58,770 nucleotides of DNA from Actinomycetes bacterium (GTDB lineage Bacteria; Actinomycetota; Acidimicrobiia; Acidimicrobiales; Bog-793), in contig JAKCCH010000006.1 of the NCBI GenBank assembly GCA_021838945.1, positions 1 through 58,770 of the forward strand. Direction: 5' to 3'. The position numbers and the translations under genes were made by a program. The number at the start of each line of letters is the position of its first letter. Positions within the stretch are counted from its first letter, which is position 1. The notes below the pieces were generated by a model. It saw only the letters and a program-made list of their open reading frames with translations, was not told the DNA's origin and made no database searches. Shown piece by piece: positions 48,505 through 56,966 of this stretch.

Positions 48505-49679
48505 GCGGCACCCCCGCCTGCCGGCAACGCGGCTCCACGAAGAGCGGCCGCCTCCTCCGTGATGTCGATCCCGACAGGGCACCAGGTGATGCAACGGCCA
48601 CACCCGACGCAGCCCGACTGCCCGAACTGGTCCCACCACGTCGCGAGCTTGTGGGTCATCCACTGGCGGTAGCGGGACGACGTCGAGGCCCGGACGGCGC
48701 CGCCGTGCAGGTACGAGTGCTCCCGGTCGAAGCATGAGGCCCAGCGCCGCCGCCGCACCACCTGACCCGACAACTCCGTCGTGTCACGCACGTCCGCGCA
48801 GAAGCACGTCGGGCACGCCGAGGTGCAGTTCCCGCACGCCAGGCAACGGCGGGCGACCTCCGACCAGCGCTCGTGATCGAGGTTGGCGAGCAGCAGTTCC
48901 GGAAGCCCCTCCGTCACGAGTCGGCGTCCCATCCGAGCAGCGGCGCGGGAAAGGATGGCCTCCCGTTCGGATCGGTCGGCCTCGGTGGCCTTTCGTGTCG
49001 GTACCGCTGCCATGACCTCGGCGCCGCGGTCGGACACGACCCGCACGAGGAACCGGTGGTCGGCGACGGTGCCGGAGGCGATCTCCGTCAACACGAGATC
49101 CGGCGCGGCATCGGTGCCCTCGCAACCCGGACCGGTGCCCATCGACGAGCAGAAGCAGGTCCCCCCCGGTGAGCCGCACTCGACGACGGCCATGAACGCG
49201 GTGTCCCGGCGCCGCCTGTAGCGGGGATCCGGAACGGCTGCTCCGGCGAAGACGCGGTCGGTCACTCCCAACGCTGCGAAGTCGCAGGGCCGGAGCCCGA
49301 GGATCGCGAGAGGCAGTGGCTCGCGGCGGCTCGCCTTCGGCGTCGAGAGGAAGGTCACGTTCCCGCCCGGTTCCTGCCGGGCGCGCCAGAGCTCCTCCTC
49401 GGGTGGGAAGAGCTCCGCCTTCCACGAGCGAGCGGAGGAGGACCAGTCGAAGAACGCACCTCCCGCGGTGTCGGACAGGTCGTAGCGCCCCGGCGCTTGC
49501 TCGTCACGCATGCCACGCGGCAGGTCGACGACCCCGCCGAGCGGCCCCGGCTCGATCGCGCCCGACCGGACGACCGGTCCACGCACGTCGTAGCTGGCAT
49601 CCGCGAGCGCCATGATGAGCGCGTCGAGGCCGGCGACGTCGACGACGGCGAGATCGCCCGCGCGAGGACTCCAAGCCAT
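48501..49679 (-). CDS. hyhB: 4Fe-4S beta subunit (sulfhydrogenase-like)
   Basis: [16 protein letters not shown] and [17 protein letters not shown]. Confidence 0.92.
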   Translation of the reverse strand: MAWSPRAGDLAVVDVAGLDALIMALADASYDVRGPVVRSGAIEPGPLGGVVDLPRGMRDEQAPGRYDLSDTAGGAFFDWSSSARSWKAELFPPEEELWRARQEPGGNVTFLSTPKASRREPLPLAILGLRPCDFAALGVTDRVFAGAAVPDPRYRRRRDTAFMAVVECGSPGGTCFCSSMGTGPGCEGTDAAPDLVLTEIASGTVADHRFLVRVVSDRGAEVMAAVPTRKATEADRSEREAILSRAAARMGRRLVTEGLPELLLANLDHERWSEVARRCLACGNCTSACPTCFCADVRDTTELSGQVVRRRRWASCFDREHSYLHGGAVRASTSSRYRQWMTHKLATWWDQFGQSGCVGCGRCITWCPVGIDITEEAAALRGAALPAGGGAA

Positions 49680-49682
49680 GCC

Positions 49683-50121
49683 TTACAGGGTAGAACGACT
49701 GCGCGGGACGCCTAGAGGAGAAGGTCCCGCCACCGGCCGGAGAGGGCGAGCGTCCTCAGGCGGCCGACGCCGCCGTGTCGACTCGACGACCTCGGGCGAC
49801 GGCTCCGCCCGGCGGCGCGCCACACGTTCGGGGACCTGCAGCATCCGGAGCACGGTGACGAGACCGATCCCGCCGACCATGTTGGCGAACGCGGCCCAGA
49901 TGGCGGTCGTGAACCAGTCGAGGTAGCCGAACGGGGCGCGTCCCGTGTGCAGGGCACAGAACATCACGAGCGAGGCGACGATCGTGTGGTCGAGCGTGCC
50001 GGCGCCGAGGAAGTTCTCCGTGAACAGCTCGCTCCTCGCGAGCGTCGAAGGCCCACTCGGGGCTGTGCTCGTCGGCTCGCTCCATCGGGTCGTTCCGGGA
50101 CGCGCTCTTGCGCTCGGGCAT
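49683..50121 (-). pseudogene. Formate/nitrite transporter-like remnant (N-terminal tail plus C-terminal TM region, centre missing)
   Basis: MPERKSASRNDPMERADEHSPEWAFDARE in one frame, ELFTENFLGAGTLDHTIVASLVMF...FGYLDWFTTAIWAAFANMVGGIGLVTVLRMLQVP in the next. Confidence 0.5.
49714..49728 (-). promoter_or_regulatory. Degenerate DosR/DevR-like box GGGACCTTCTCCTCT upstream of the hydrogenase operon
   Basis: Centre 49721 is 42 nt upstream of ATG 49679; TACCCT at -13..-8. Similarity is partial. Confidence 0.5.
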
Positions 50122-50184
50122 CCCAACCCTCTACCCGACCTCGCCACATCCTCCACCCGGCGCCGCTCTCGATATCGTGATGGC

Positions 50185-51579
50185 GTGAGCGACGTCGGGG
50201 AGCGCCAGCTGAACGAGCAGCTCAGCGAGCTGGTAGATCTGCTCCCGGCGGGATCTGGGGCCGTCATCGCCGATCCGGATGTCACGGCCACCTACAGCCA
50301 GGACTTCTCCCGCTATCCCGGAGTCGGCCGACCGCTCGCCGTCGTGCGAGCGGAGAGCAGGGCCGACGTCCAGACCGTCCTGCGGTGGGCGACAGCTCAC
50401 CATGTGCCGGTCGTCCCGCGTGGGGCCGGCACCGGCCTGGCGGGCGGCGCCACGGCCGTCGACGGCTCGATCGTGCTCAGCCTCGAGCGGATGGACCGGG
50501 TCACCGTCGACCGCGCCGCCCGGGTCGCCGTCGCCCAACCCGGGGCGCTCAACGTCGAGGTCAAACGGGCCGCAGCTGAGCAGGGGCTCTGGTACCCGCC
50601 GGACCCCTCGTCGTACGAGATCTGCTCGATCGGTGGGAACGCCGCTACGAACGCCGGTGGCCTGTGCTGCGTGAAGTACGGCGTGACGTCGGACTACGTG
50701 CTCGGGATGGAGGTCGTGCTCGCCGACGGCGCCGCCCTCCGGCTCGGCGGCCCGCGCCTCAAGGACTCCGCCGGGCTGTCCCTCACGAAGCTCTTCGTCG
50801 GCTCCGAGGGCACGCTCGGCATCATCACCGAGCTCACCCTGCGCCTGCTGCCCACTCCCCCGCCGGCCGCGACACTGGCAGCGTCATTCCCCGCGCTCGA
50901 GGACGCAGTCGCCGCCGTGCTCGGGATGCTCGCAGAGGGGAGGCCGTCGACGCTCGAGCTCATGGACCGTGTCTCGATCAACGCCGTGGAGGACGTGTTC
51001 CAGATGGACCTCGACAGGGCGGCCGCCGCGCTGATCATCGCGAGGTCCGACGCCGCCGGCGCCGCCGGCGGAGCAGAGATCGAGGCGATGGCGGCGATCT
51101 GCCGAGAGCACGACGCGACGGAGGTGTACACGACGGCCGACGTGGAGGAGGGCGAGATGTTTCTCGCCGCTCGGCGCGCCGCCATCCCCGCTCTCGAGCG
51201 CAAGGGCGACCTCCTCATCGAAGACGTCGGGGTCCCGATCCCGAACCTGCCGGCGCTCGTCGCCGGGATCGAGGCCATCGCTGCCGAGCACGACACGATC
51301 GTCTCCCTCTGCGCCCACGCCGGGGACGGCAACACGCACCCGACGATCGTCTACGACGCCGCCGACACTAACGCCTCTGCCAGGGCGGACAAGGCCTTCG
51401 CTGCCATCATGGACCTCGCGCTCGAGCTCGGCGGCACCATCACGGGCGAGCACGGTGTCGGGCGGTGGAAGCGCCCGTGGCTCGCCGGCTACCTCGGGCC
51501 GGACGTGCTCGAGGTGTCGCGCCGGATAAAGGATGCACTCGACCCCGACGGGATCCTCAACCCCGGCGCCATGTTCTGA
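50185..51579 (+). CDS. FAD-linked oxidase, GlcD/lactate dehydrogenase-like
   Basis: VPRGAGTGLAGGATAVDGSIVLSLERMDRV, GNAATNAGGLCCVKYGVT, HAGDGNTHPTI, GEHGVGRWKRPWL; GTG start. Confidence 0.92.
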   Translation: MSDVGERQLNEQLSELVDLLPAGSGAVIADPDVTATYSQDFSRYPGVGRPLAVVRAESRADVQTVLRWATAHHVPVVPRGAGTGLAGGATAVDGSIVLSLERMDRVTVDRAARVAVAQPGALNVEVKRAAAEQGLWYPPDPSSYEICSIGGNAATNAGGLCCVKYGVTSDYVLGMEVVLADGAALRLGGPRLKDSAGLSLTKLFVGSEGTLGIITELTLRLLPTPPPAATLAASFPALEDAVAAVLGMLAEGRPSTLELMDRVSINAVEDVFQMDLDRAAAALIIARSDAAGAAGGAEIEAMAAICREHDATEVYTTADVEEGEMFLAARRAAIPALERKGDLLIEDVGVPIPNLPALVAGIEAIAAEHDTIVSLCAHAGDGNTHPTIVYDAADTNASARADKAFAAIMDLALELGGTITGEHGVGRWKRPWLAGYLGPDVLEVSRRIKDALDPDGILNPGAMF

Positions 51580-51630
51580 GGGCTGTCGCGGCTGAGCGCG
51601 CCTGGGTCGGCTGAGCTGGGCCGTTGCTCC

Positions 51631-51716
51631 CGGGAATCGATAGGCGCGAACCCGTGGCACGTTGACCGTCGAAATGACGGTTAAGTCTCCTCGGGTTCGC
51701 GCCTATCGATCTCCCG
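51631..51716. repeat. Nested inverted repeat (19-bp outer arms plus 6-bp inner stem)
   Basis: ATCGATAGGCGCGAACCCG 51636-51654 and CGGGTTCGCGCCTATCGAT 51692-51710; inner ACCGTC-gaaat-GACGGT. Confidence 0.9.
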
Positions 51717-51746
51717 ATCGGCCGCACCGACCGGCCGCCGCTGACC

Positions 51747-51968
51747 TCAGGCCCTCTGGCGCTTCTTCCTCCTCCGCCCGAGACCCCCGACGGCGCCGAT
51801 GGCAGGCGCCAGCACGATCCAGAGGGCGATCGTGACGACCATGGACGTCAGGTAGCCGAACGGGCGGACCCCCGTATCGGTGCTCAGCGCGCCGGCAAAG
51901 AGCATCATGAACCAAGCAGCAAGGAAGAAACTCGGCCCCGCCGCCATCAACTTCGGGATAGCACTCAC
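51747..51968 (-). CDS. Small membrane protein (73 aa), GTG start
   Basis: VSAIPKLMAAGPSFFLAAWFMMLFAGALSTDTG...TSMVVTIALWIVLAPAIGAVGGLGRRRKKRQRA: two TM helices and a basic tail. Confidence 0.7.
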   Translation of the reverse strand: MSAIPKLMAAGPSFFLAAWFMMLFAGALSTDTGVRPFGYLTSMVVTIALWIVLAPAIGAVGGLGRRRKKRQRA

Positions 51969-52003
51969 GTCGCCAGTGTGACAGGAGGCCCGCTGTGCGC
52001 CTA

Positions 52004-52018
52004 GGGACTTATGACCAT
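52004..52018 (-). promoter_or_regulatory. DosR/DevR-like box (plus strand GGGACTTATGACCAT)
   Basis: Centre 52011 is 43 nt upstream of GTG 51968; CACACT at -12..-7. Confidence 0.55.
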
Positions 52019-52072
52019 CGATCCGGGTGTGGGCGATCCAGGTGTGGGTCCTCCCTTCGCCCGCGCACTTCG

Positions 52073-52087
52073 TGTCGAACGGCCCTA
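52073..52087 (+). promoter_or_regulatory. Weak DosR/DevR-like half-site GTGTCGAACGGCCCT
   Basis: 10/15 match, centre 43 nt upstream of ATG 52123 (5-codon ORF MVTAP* with ATGA overlap to 52137). Confidence 0.35.
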
Positions 52088-52136
52088 GCTCACCCGCACG
52101 CCGATGGCGCAGGCTGGTCGGCATGGTGACGGCCCC

Positions 52137-53069
52137 ATGACGCGACCGGTGATCGAGCTCGAGCATGTGACCAAGCACTACCGGGCGGGAGGCGGAGTCG
52201 ACGATGTGAGCCTCGAGGTCGCCGCGGGCGATGTCTTCGGCTTCCTCGGGCCGAACGGCGCCGGCAAGACGACGACAATCCGGCTGATGCTCGACCTGAT
52301 CCGGCCCGATAGCGGGCGCATCTCGATCTTCGGTCTGGATCCGCGCGCCGACGGCATCGCGGTGCGACGCCGTCTCGGGTACGTGCCGGGTGACCTGGTG
52401 CTCTACGAACGCCTGACAGTACGGGAGCTGCTCTCCCACTTCTCCTATCTCCGGGGTGGGCTGCCGTGGGGGGAGATCGAAGAGCTGACGGAGCGTTTCG
52501 ACCTCGAGCTCGACCGCCCCATCGGGGCGCTGTCGAAGGGAAACCGGCAGAAGGTCGCTCTCGTGCAGGCGCTCATGGGCCGTCCGGACCTGCTCGTTCT
52601 GGATGAGCCGACGAGTGGGCTCGACCCGCTCGTGCAGCGTCAGGTCCACGAGGCCCTGAGAGAGGCGGCGAGCGCGGGGAGGACGGTCTTCCTGTCGTCG
52701 CACTTCCTGGCCGAGGTCGAGCAGGTGGCCGACCGCGTCGGCATGATCCGTGCCGGACGGCTGACGGCCGTGGAGCGCGTGGCCGACCTGAGGTCGAAGT
52801 CCGTGCACCTGGTGGAGGTGCGTGTCGCAGGCCGGCTCGACGCGGAGCGGTTCCGGCAGCTGCCGGGCGTCACGAGTCTCGATGTCGTCGGCCAGACCGT
52901 CCATCTCAGGATCGCCGGGCCGCTCGACCCGCTCGTGCGGGAGCTGGCGCACCACGATCTCGAGGACCTCTCGATCCGCGAGCCCGACCTCGAGGAGGTG
53001 TTCCTCGAGCACTTCGGCGCCACCGCACCGACCGAGCCGAGGAGGGAGGCACCCACACATGCACCATGA
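52137..53069 (+). CDS. ABC transporter ATP-binding protein
   Basis: FLGPNGAGKTTTIRLMLDLI, LSKGNRQKVALVQALMGRPDLLVLDEPTSGLDPLVQ. Confidence 0.92.
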   Translation: MTRPVIELEHVTKHYRAGGGVDDVSLEVAAGDVFGFLGPNGAGKTTTIRLMLDLIRPDSGRISIFGLDPRADGIAVRRRLGYVPGDLVLYERLTVRELLSHFSYLRGGLPWGEIEELTERFDLELDRPIGALSKGNRQKVALVQALMGRPDLLVLDEPTSGLDPLVQRQVHEALREAASAGRTVFLSSHFLAEVEQVADRVGMIRAGRLTAVERVADLRSKSVHLVEVRVAGRLDAERFRQLPGVTSLDVVGQTVHLRIAGPLDPLVRELAHHDLEDLSIREPDLEEVFLEHFGATAPTEPRREAPTHAP

Positions 53070-53877
53070 ACGTCGCGCCGTCATGCTCCACTCGGTCTTC
53101 GAGCGCGCCTTCCACGAGCAGATGAGGGCCCTCGCAGGCTGGGCGATCGGCATCGCCGTGTACTGCCTGTTGATGGTGAGCGTCTACCCCACGATCCGCG
53201 ACAACACGAGCATCACGAAGCTCGTCGACAGCTATCCGAAGGCCTTCCGCCAGATGTTCGCCATCTACGACTTCGGGTCAGGCCCCGGCTACCTGAGGGG
53301 GGAGATCTTCTCGTTGGTGGGTCCGCTCCTCGTCGTCATCCTCGCCGTCCTCTGGGGCTCCGACCTGATCGCGGGCGAGGAGGAACGAGGGACGATCGAC
53401 ATCTTGCTGGCCAACCCCGTTTCGCGCCGCAGGCTCTGCCTCGAGAAGTGGGCTGCCATGACGCTCGGGGTCGCCGGGGTGTCGGCAGTGTTCGCTGTCG
53501 TGCTCCTCGCCGTCGGTCCGGCAGCAGAGCTGCACGTCGGTGTCGACCCCCTCATCGCCGCCACCTTGGCGACGGCGCTGCTCGGCATCATGTTCGGCAC
53601 GACTGCTCTCGCCATCTCGGCCGGAACCGGCAGGCGTGGCCTCGCCCGCGGGGTCACTGCTGCGCTCGCCGTGGCGGCCTACCTCGTGAGCTCACTCTCG
53701 GGTCTCGTGGGTTGGCTCGGGCCGGTGCGCCCCGCATCACCGTGGTACCACGCCCTCGGCGTCGATCCGCTCGCGAACGGCCTCTCGTGGCACCCGCTCG
53801 TGCTCGTCGCCCTCACCTTGGCACTCCTCGTCCTCTCGGTGACCGCTTTCGAGCGTCGCGACCTCGCCGTCAGCTGA
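53059..53877 (+). CDS. ABC-2-type permease
   Basis: About six TM segments; LIAGEEERGTIDILLANPVSRRRLCLEKW; overlaps the ATPase stop. Confidence 0.88.
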   Translation: MHHERRAVMLHSVFERAFHEQMRALAGWAIGIAVYCLLMVSVYPTIRDNTSITKLVDSYPKAFRQMFAIYDFGSGPGYLRGEIFSLVGPLLVVILAVLWGSDLIAGEEERGTIDILLANPVSRRRLCLEKWAAMTLGVAGVSAVFAVVLLAVGPAAELHVGVDPLIAATLATALLGIMFGTTALAISAGTGRRGLARGVTAALAVAAYLVSSLSGLVGWLGPVRPASPWYHALGVDPLANGLSWHPLVLVALTLALLVLSVTAFERRDLAVS

Positions 53878-53959
53878 CCTGGTTCACCAACAGCGACATG
53901 AGGTTGTTCAGTCTTGCGGCGTCGTCTCGGGTGTCACCTGGCGGGCTGGCCTCAGGGGA

Positions 53960-54328
53960 TCACGACGGTGCTCGAGCCCCCGCGCGGGATCGGAGCACGC
54001 AAAATTCGTTGCCTTCGGGATCCTCGAGGACGACCCACGTCTGTACGCCCTGGCCGACATCGGCGCGGGCTGCGCCGAGGTCGAGCAGACGCGCCACTTC
54101 CGCCTCCTGATCGTCGGGCCGAAAGTCGAGGTGCAGGCGATTCTTGAGGGTCTTTGCTTCAGGGACGCGAACGAACAGCAGGCCGGGCAGTCGGCCCTCA
54201 GAGGGACGGATCTCGAACTCGTCGGGATCGTCTCCGACGATGACCCACTCGAGAGCGGCTGCCCACCACCGCCCCAGAGCCGCCGGATCGGAGGCGTCCA
54301 CGATGACCTGCTCCCATTCCAGCGTCAT
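53960..54328 (-). CDS. VOC/glyoxalase-like protein
   Basis: EQVIVDASDPAALGRWWAAALEW...NRLHLDFRPDDQEAEVARLLDLGA...VLEDPEGNEFCVL. Confidence 0.85.
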   Translation of the reverse strand: MTLEWEQVIVDASDPAALGRWWAAALEWVIVGDDPDEFEIRPSEGRLPGLLFVRVPEAKTLKNRLHLDFRPDDQEAEVARLLDLGAARADVGQGVQTWVVLEDPEGNEFCVLRSRAGARAPS

Positions 54329-54425
54329 CAGCTCGCCCTCCTGGTAGGAGAAGTCTTTGTGTTGCCCGGACGCTGAATGTTAGTTGGCGGCTGTGCGACT
54401 CGGGCCCCGAACGCTCGCCCGCTCC

Positions 54426-54965
54426 TCACGGCTTCTGAAGGACCGAGTACTGCCCGCGGAACCGGGCGAGCGGAGCCGAGGCGCGAGTCGAAAAGTCGAT
54501 CTCCTCGACGGCGCCGACGACGAGCTCTTGGAAGCCGGCCGGCTCGGCTCGAAGGAACCGGCAACCTGCGACGGTGCGGTCTCCGCTGAGCCTCGGTCCG
54601 TAGGGCGCGTCGACGAACTCGAGCCCCTCGAACGGATCGCCCGGATACTGCCCGGCAAACGCACCGGCGAGATGGCGGTCGTCCTTGCTCAGGACGTGGA
54701 CGAGGAACCGGCCGCTCGTCTCGGCAAGCTCCCTCAGCTCGGACAGAGGGTCGACGAGCCCGAGCACGTGCGGCGGGTCGCCTTCTGCAACAAGGAGGGA
54801 GGAGATGGTGAGACCGGCACGACTTGCGATGGTGCTGGCGGTCCACATCGTGACCGGCGCGACGAGCCGCCCTCGCAGGCGGCGGTCGGACCGCCTGTCC
54901 TCGGCCGGAGTCTCGAACGGGTCTTCGGTGCGCAACCGGACTTTGGGCTCGTCCTCGGGCGTCAC
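54426..54965 (-). CDS. Flavin reductase-like domain protein
   Basis: VTMWTASTIASRAGLTISSLLVAEGDPPHVLGLVDPLSEL...FLVHVLSKDDRHLAGAFAG. Confidence 0.75.
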   Translation of the reverse strand: MTPEDEPKVRLRTEDPFETPAEDRRSDRRLRGRLVAPVTMWTASTIASRAGLTISSLLVAEGDPPHVLGLVDPLSELRELAETSGRFLVHVLSKDDRHLAGAFAGQYPGDPFEGLEFVDAPYGPRLSGDRTVAGCRFLRAEPAGFQELVVGAVEEIDFSTRASAPLARFRGQYSVLQKP

Positions 54966-55034
54966 GAGTCCGGTCTATCGCGCCGGAGCAGAACACGCCT
55001 CGAGCTCCTCGGGACTCTCGAGCCCTCGGGGCCG

Positions 55035-55463
55035 TCACGTCACGTGGAGGGACCCGTCCTCGTTGAACTCGAAGGCACCCCAGGCCACTTCCCAGAGGTA
55101 GCCGTCCGGATCGGTGAAGTACCCCGTGTAGCCGCCCCACTCGGCCTCGGAGTCCGGCTTCACGATCCTGCCTCCGGCCGCCTCTGCCTGCGCGAGCAAC
55201 GCATCCACCTCGTGGCGCTCACGGACGTTGTGAGCGAGCGTGATGCCGCTGAACCTCGACCGCGGAACGTCCCATCCGGGTCCGATGTCGTCGGCGAGGT
55301 CGGAGTACGGGAACAGGGCGAGCGAAGTGCCACTCGTCTGGAAGAACACGATGCCGTCCGCGGGTCGCCTCGTCGTCGGAAACCCGAGGCCCTCCTTGTA
55401 GAAGCGGTATGACCGCTCGAGGTCGCCGACACCGAGCGTCACGAGCGAGATGCGGGGCTCCAT
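55035..55463 (-). CDS. VOC/glyoxalase-like protein
   Basis: ISLVTLGVGDLERSYRFYKEGLGFP...FTDPDGYLWEVAWG. Confidence 0.87.
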   Translation of the reverse strand: MEPRISLVTLGVGDLERSYRFYKEGLGFPTTRRPADGIVFFQTSGTSLALFPYSDLADDIGPGWDVPRSRFSGITLAHNVRERHEVDALLAQAEAAGGRIVKPDSEAEWGGYTGYFTDPDGYLWEVAWGAFEFNEDGSLHVT

Positions 55464-56512
55464 CAGCCGACAGCCTCGCGGACCGCCGCCACCAGCGCGG
55501 CCACGTCCTCGGATGTGCTCGCGAACGAGCACATCAGCCGGACCTCGCCCGTCTCCTGGCTCCACTCGTGGAAGCTGAACTGCTCCCGCACCGCCTCCAC
55601 CACTCCCTCGGGAAAGGTGGCGAACACACCGTTCGCCTGAGTCGCCTGCGTGACCCGAACTCCGTCGATGTCGGCGAGAGCGGTGGCGAGGCGCGCTGCC
55701 ATCTCGTTCGCGTGCCTCGCCGAGCGCAGCCACAGGTCGCCTTCGTAGAGGGCAAGCAATTGGACGGAGAGGAATCGCATCTTCGAGGCAAGTTGGGTGT
55801 CCATCTTCCGGAGGTACCTGATGCTCTGCACAGCGTCCGGGTTCAACACGACGACGGCTTCGGCGAACAGCCCGCCGTTCTTCGTCCCGCCGAGGGAGAG
55901 GACGTCGACCCCAGCCTCGGACGTGAGCGCGCCGAGCGTGACTTCGAGGTGGGCGGCGGCATTGGCCAGGCGAGCACCGTCCATGTGGACCCACAGCCCG
56001 AGGCCGTGCGCCTGGTCGGCGAGCGCGCGCAGGTCCTCTGGCGCGTACACGGTCCCGACCTCGGTCGCCTGGGTCACCGAGATAGCCGACGGCCGAGCCC
56101 GGTGCTCGTCCTCGAGACCCCACGCCTGGCGCTCCACGAGCTCCGGCGTCAGCTTCCCGTCGGTCGTCGGCACCGTCAACAACTTCACGCCGCCCACACG
56201 CTCTGGAGCCCCGCACTCGTCGGTCGCGAGGTGCGCGCCCTCGGCGCAGATCACCGCGCCCCACTTCGGCACGAGGGACTGGACGCCGATCACGTTGGCG
56301 CCGGTCCCGTTGAAGACGGGGAACACCTCGCTCGCCTCGCCGAAGTGCCGACGGGCGACCTCGCCGAGACGTGCCGTCCACGGATCAGCCCCGTACGCGC
56401 CCGCGAAGCCGACGTTCGCATCCACCATGGCGTTCAGGACCTCGGGGTGTGCGCCTGCGTAGTTGTCGGACGCGAACGCCTCGCTCACCCGGGTGGCGTC
56501 GAGTGCGGCCAT
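55463..56512 (-). CDS. Low-specificity L-threonine aldolase-like PLP enzyme
   Basis: SDNYAGAHPEVLNAM...HMDGARLANAAAHL...LSLGGTKNGGLF. Confidence 0.9.
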   Translation of the reverse strand: MAALDATRVSEAFASDNYAGAHPEVLNAMVDANVGFAGAYGADPWTARLGEVARRHFGEASEVFPVFNGTGANVIGVQSLVPKWGAVICAEGAHLATDECGAPERVGGVKLLTVPTTDGKLTPELVERQAWGLEDEHRARPSAISVTQATEVGTVYAPEDLRALADQAHGLGLWVHMDGARLANAAAHLEVTLGALTSEAGVDVLSLGGTKNGGLFAEAVVVLNPDAVQSIRYLRKMDTQLASKMRFLSVQLLALYEGDLWLRSARHANEMAARLATALADIDGVRVTQATQANGVFATFPEGVVEAVREQFSFHEWSQETGEVRLMCSFASTSEDVAALVAAVREAVG

Positions 56513-56564
56513 GGGCTCACGGTACCCGCGCTCGCTCGCAGGAGAGCGGACGCCACGCGCCAGC

Positions 56565-56966
56565 TCAGACGAGCTCGGTCACGAGCGCCGCCACTCGGCG
56601 CTCGATCTCGTCCCGGATCGGGCGGACCTCTTCGATCGGCTTCCCTGCAGGGTCGGGCAGCTCCCAGTCGAGGTACCGCTTGCCCGGATAGAAGGGACAG
56701 GCATCGCCGCAGCCCATCGTGACGATGACATCTGCCTGCGCGGCCATCTCGTCGAGGAGGCGGGTCGGCCGCTCAGAAGACACATCGAGCCCGATCTCTG
56801 CAAGCGCCTCGAGGACGGCGGGGTTCACCTGATCAGCCGGGTCCGTGCCTGCGGAAGTCACGGTGATCCGGTCTCCGGCTTGCCTCCGGAGGAGCGCCGC
56901 AGCCATCTGTGAGCGCCCGGCGTTGTGGATGCACAGGAACAGCACCTCGGGTCGTTCGGTGCTCAC
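56565..56966 (-). CDS. arsC: Arsenate reductase (LMW-PTP type)
   Basis: VLFLCIHNAGRSQMAAALL...VTMGCGDACPFYPGKRYLDWELPDP; GTG start. Confidence 0.92.
   Translation of the reverse strand: MSTERPEVLFLCIHNAGRSQMAAALLRRQAGDRITVTSAGTDPADQVNPAVLEALAEIGLDVSSERPTRLLDEMAAQADVIVTMGCGDACPFYPGKRYLDWELPDPAGKPIEEVRPIRDEIERRVAALVTELV

Noticed and set aside
51690-51712. GGGTTCGCGCC resembling a tRNA T-loop
   Set aside because: It is the right arm of the nested inverted repeat; no tRNA body upstream.
55011-55026. GGGACTCTCGAGCCCT as another DosR-like box
   Set aside because: Has an extra base, lies at the 3' end of a VOC gene and does not fall 42 nt from any start codon.
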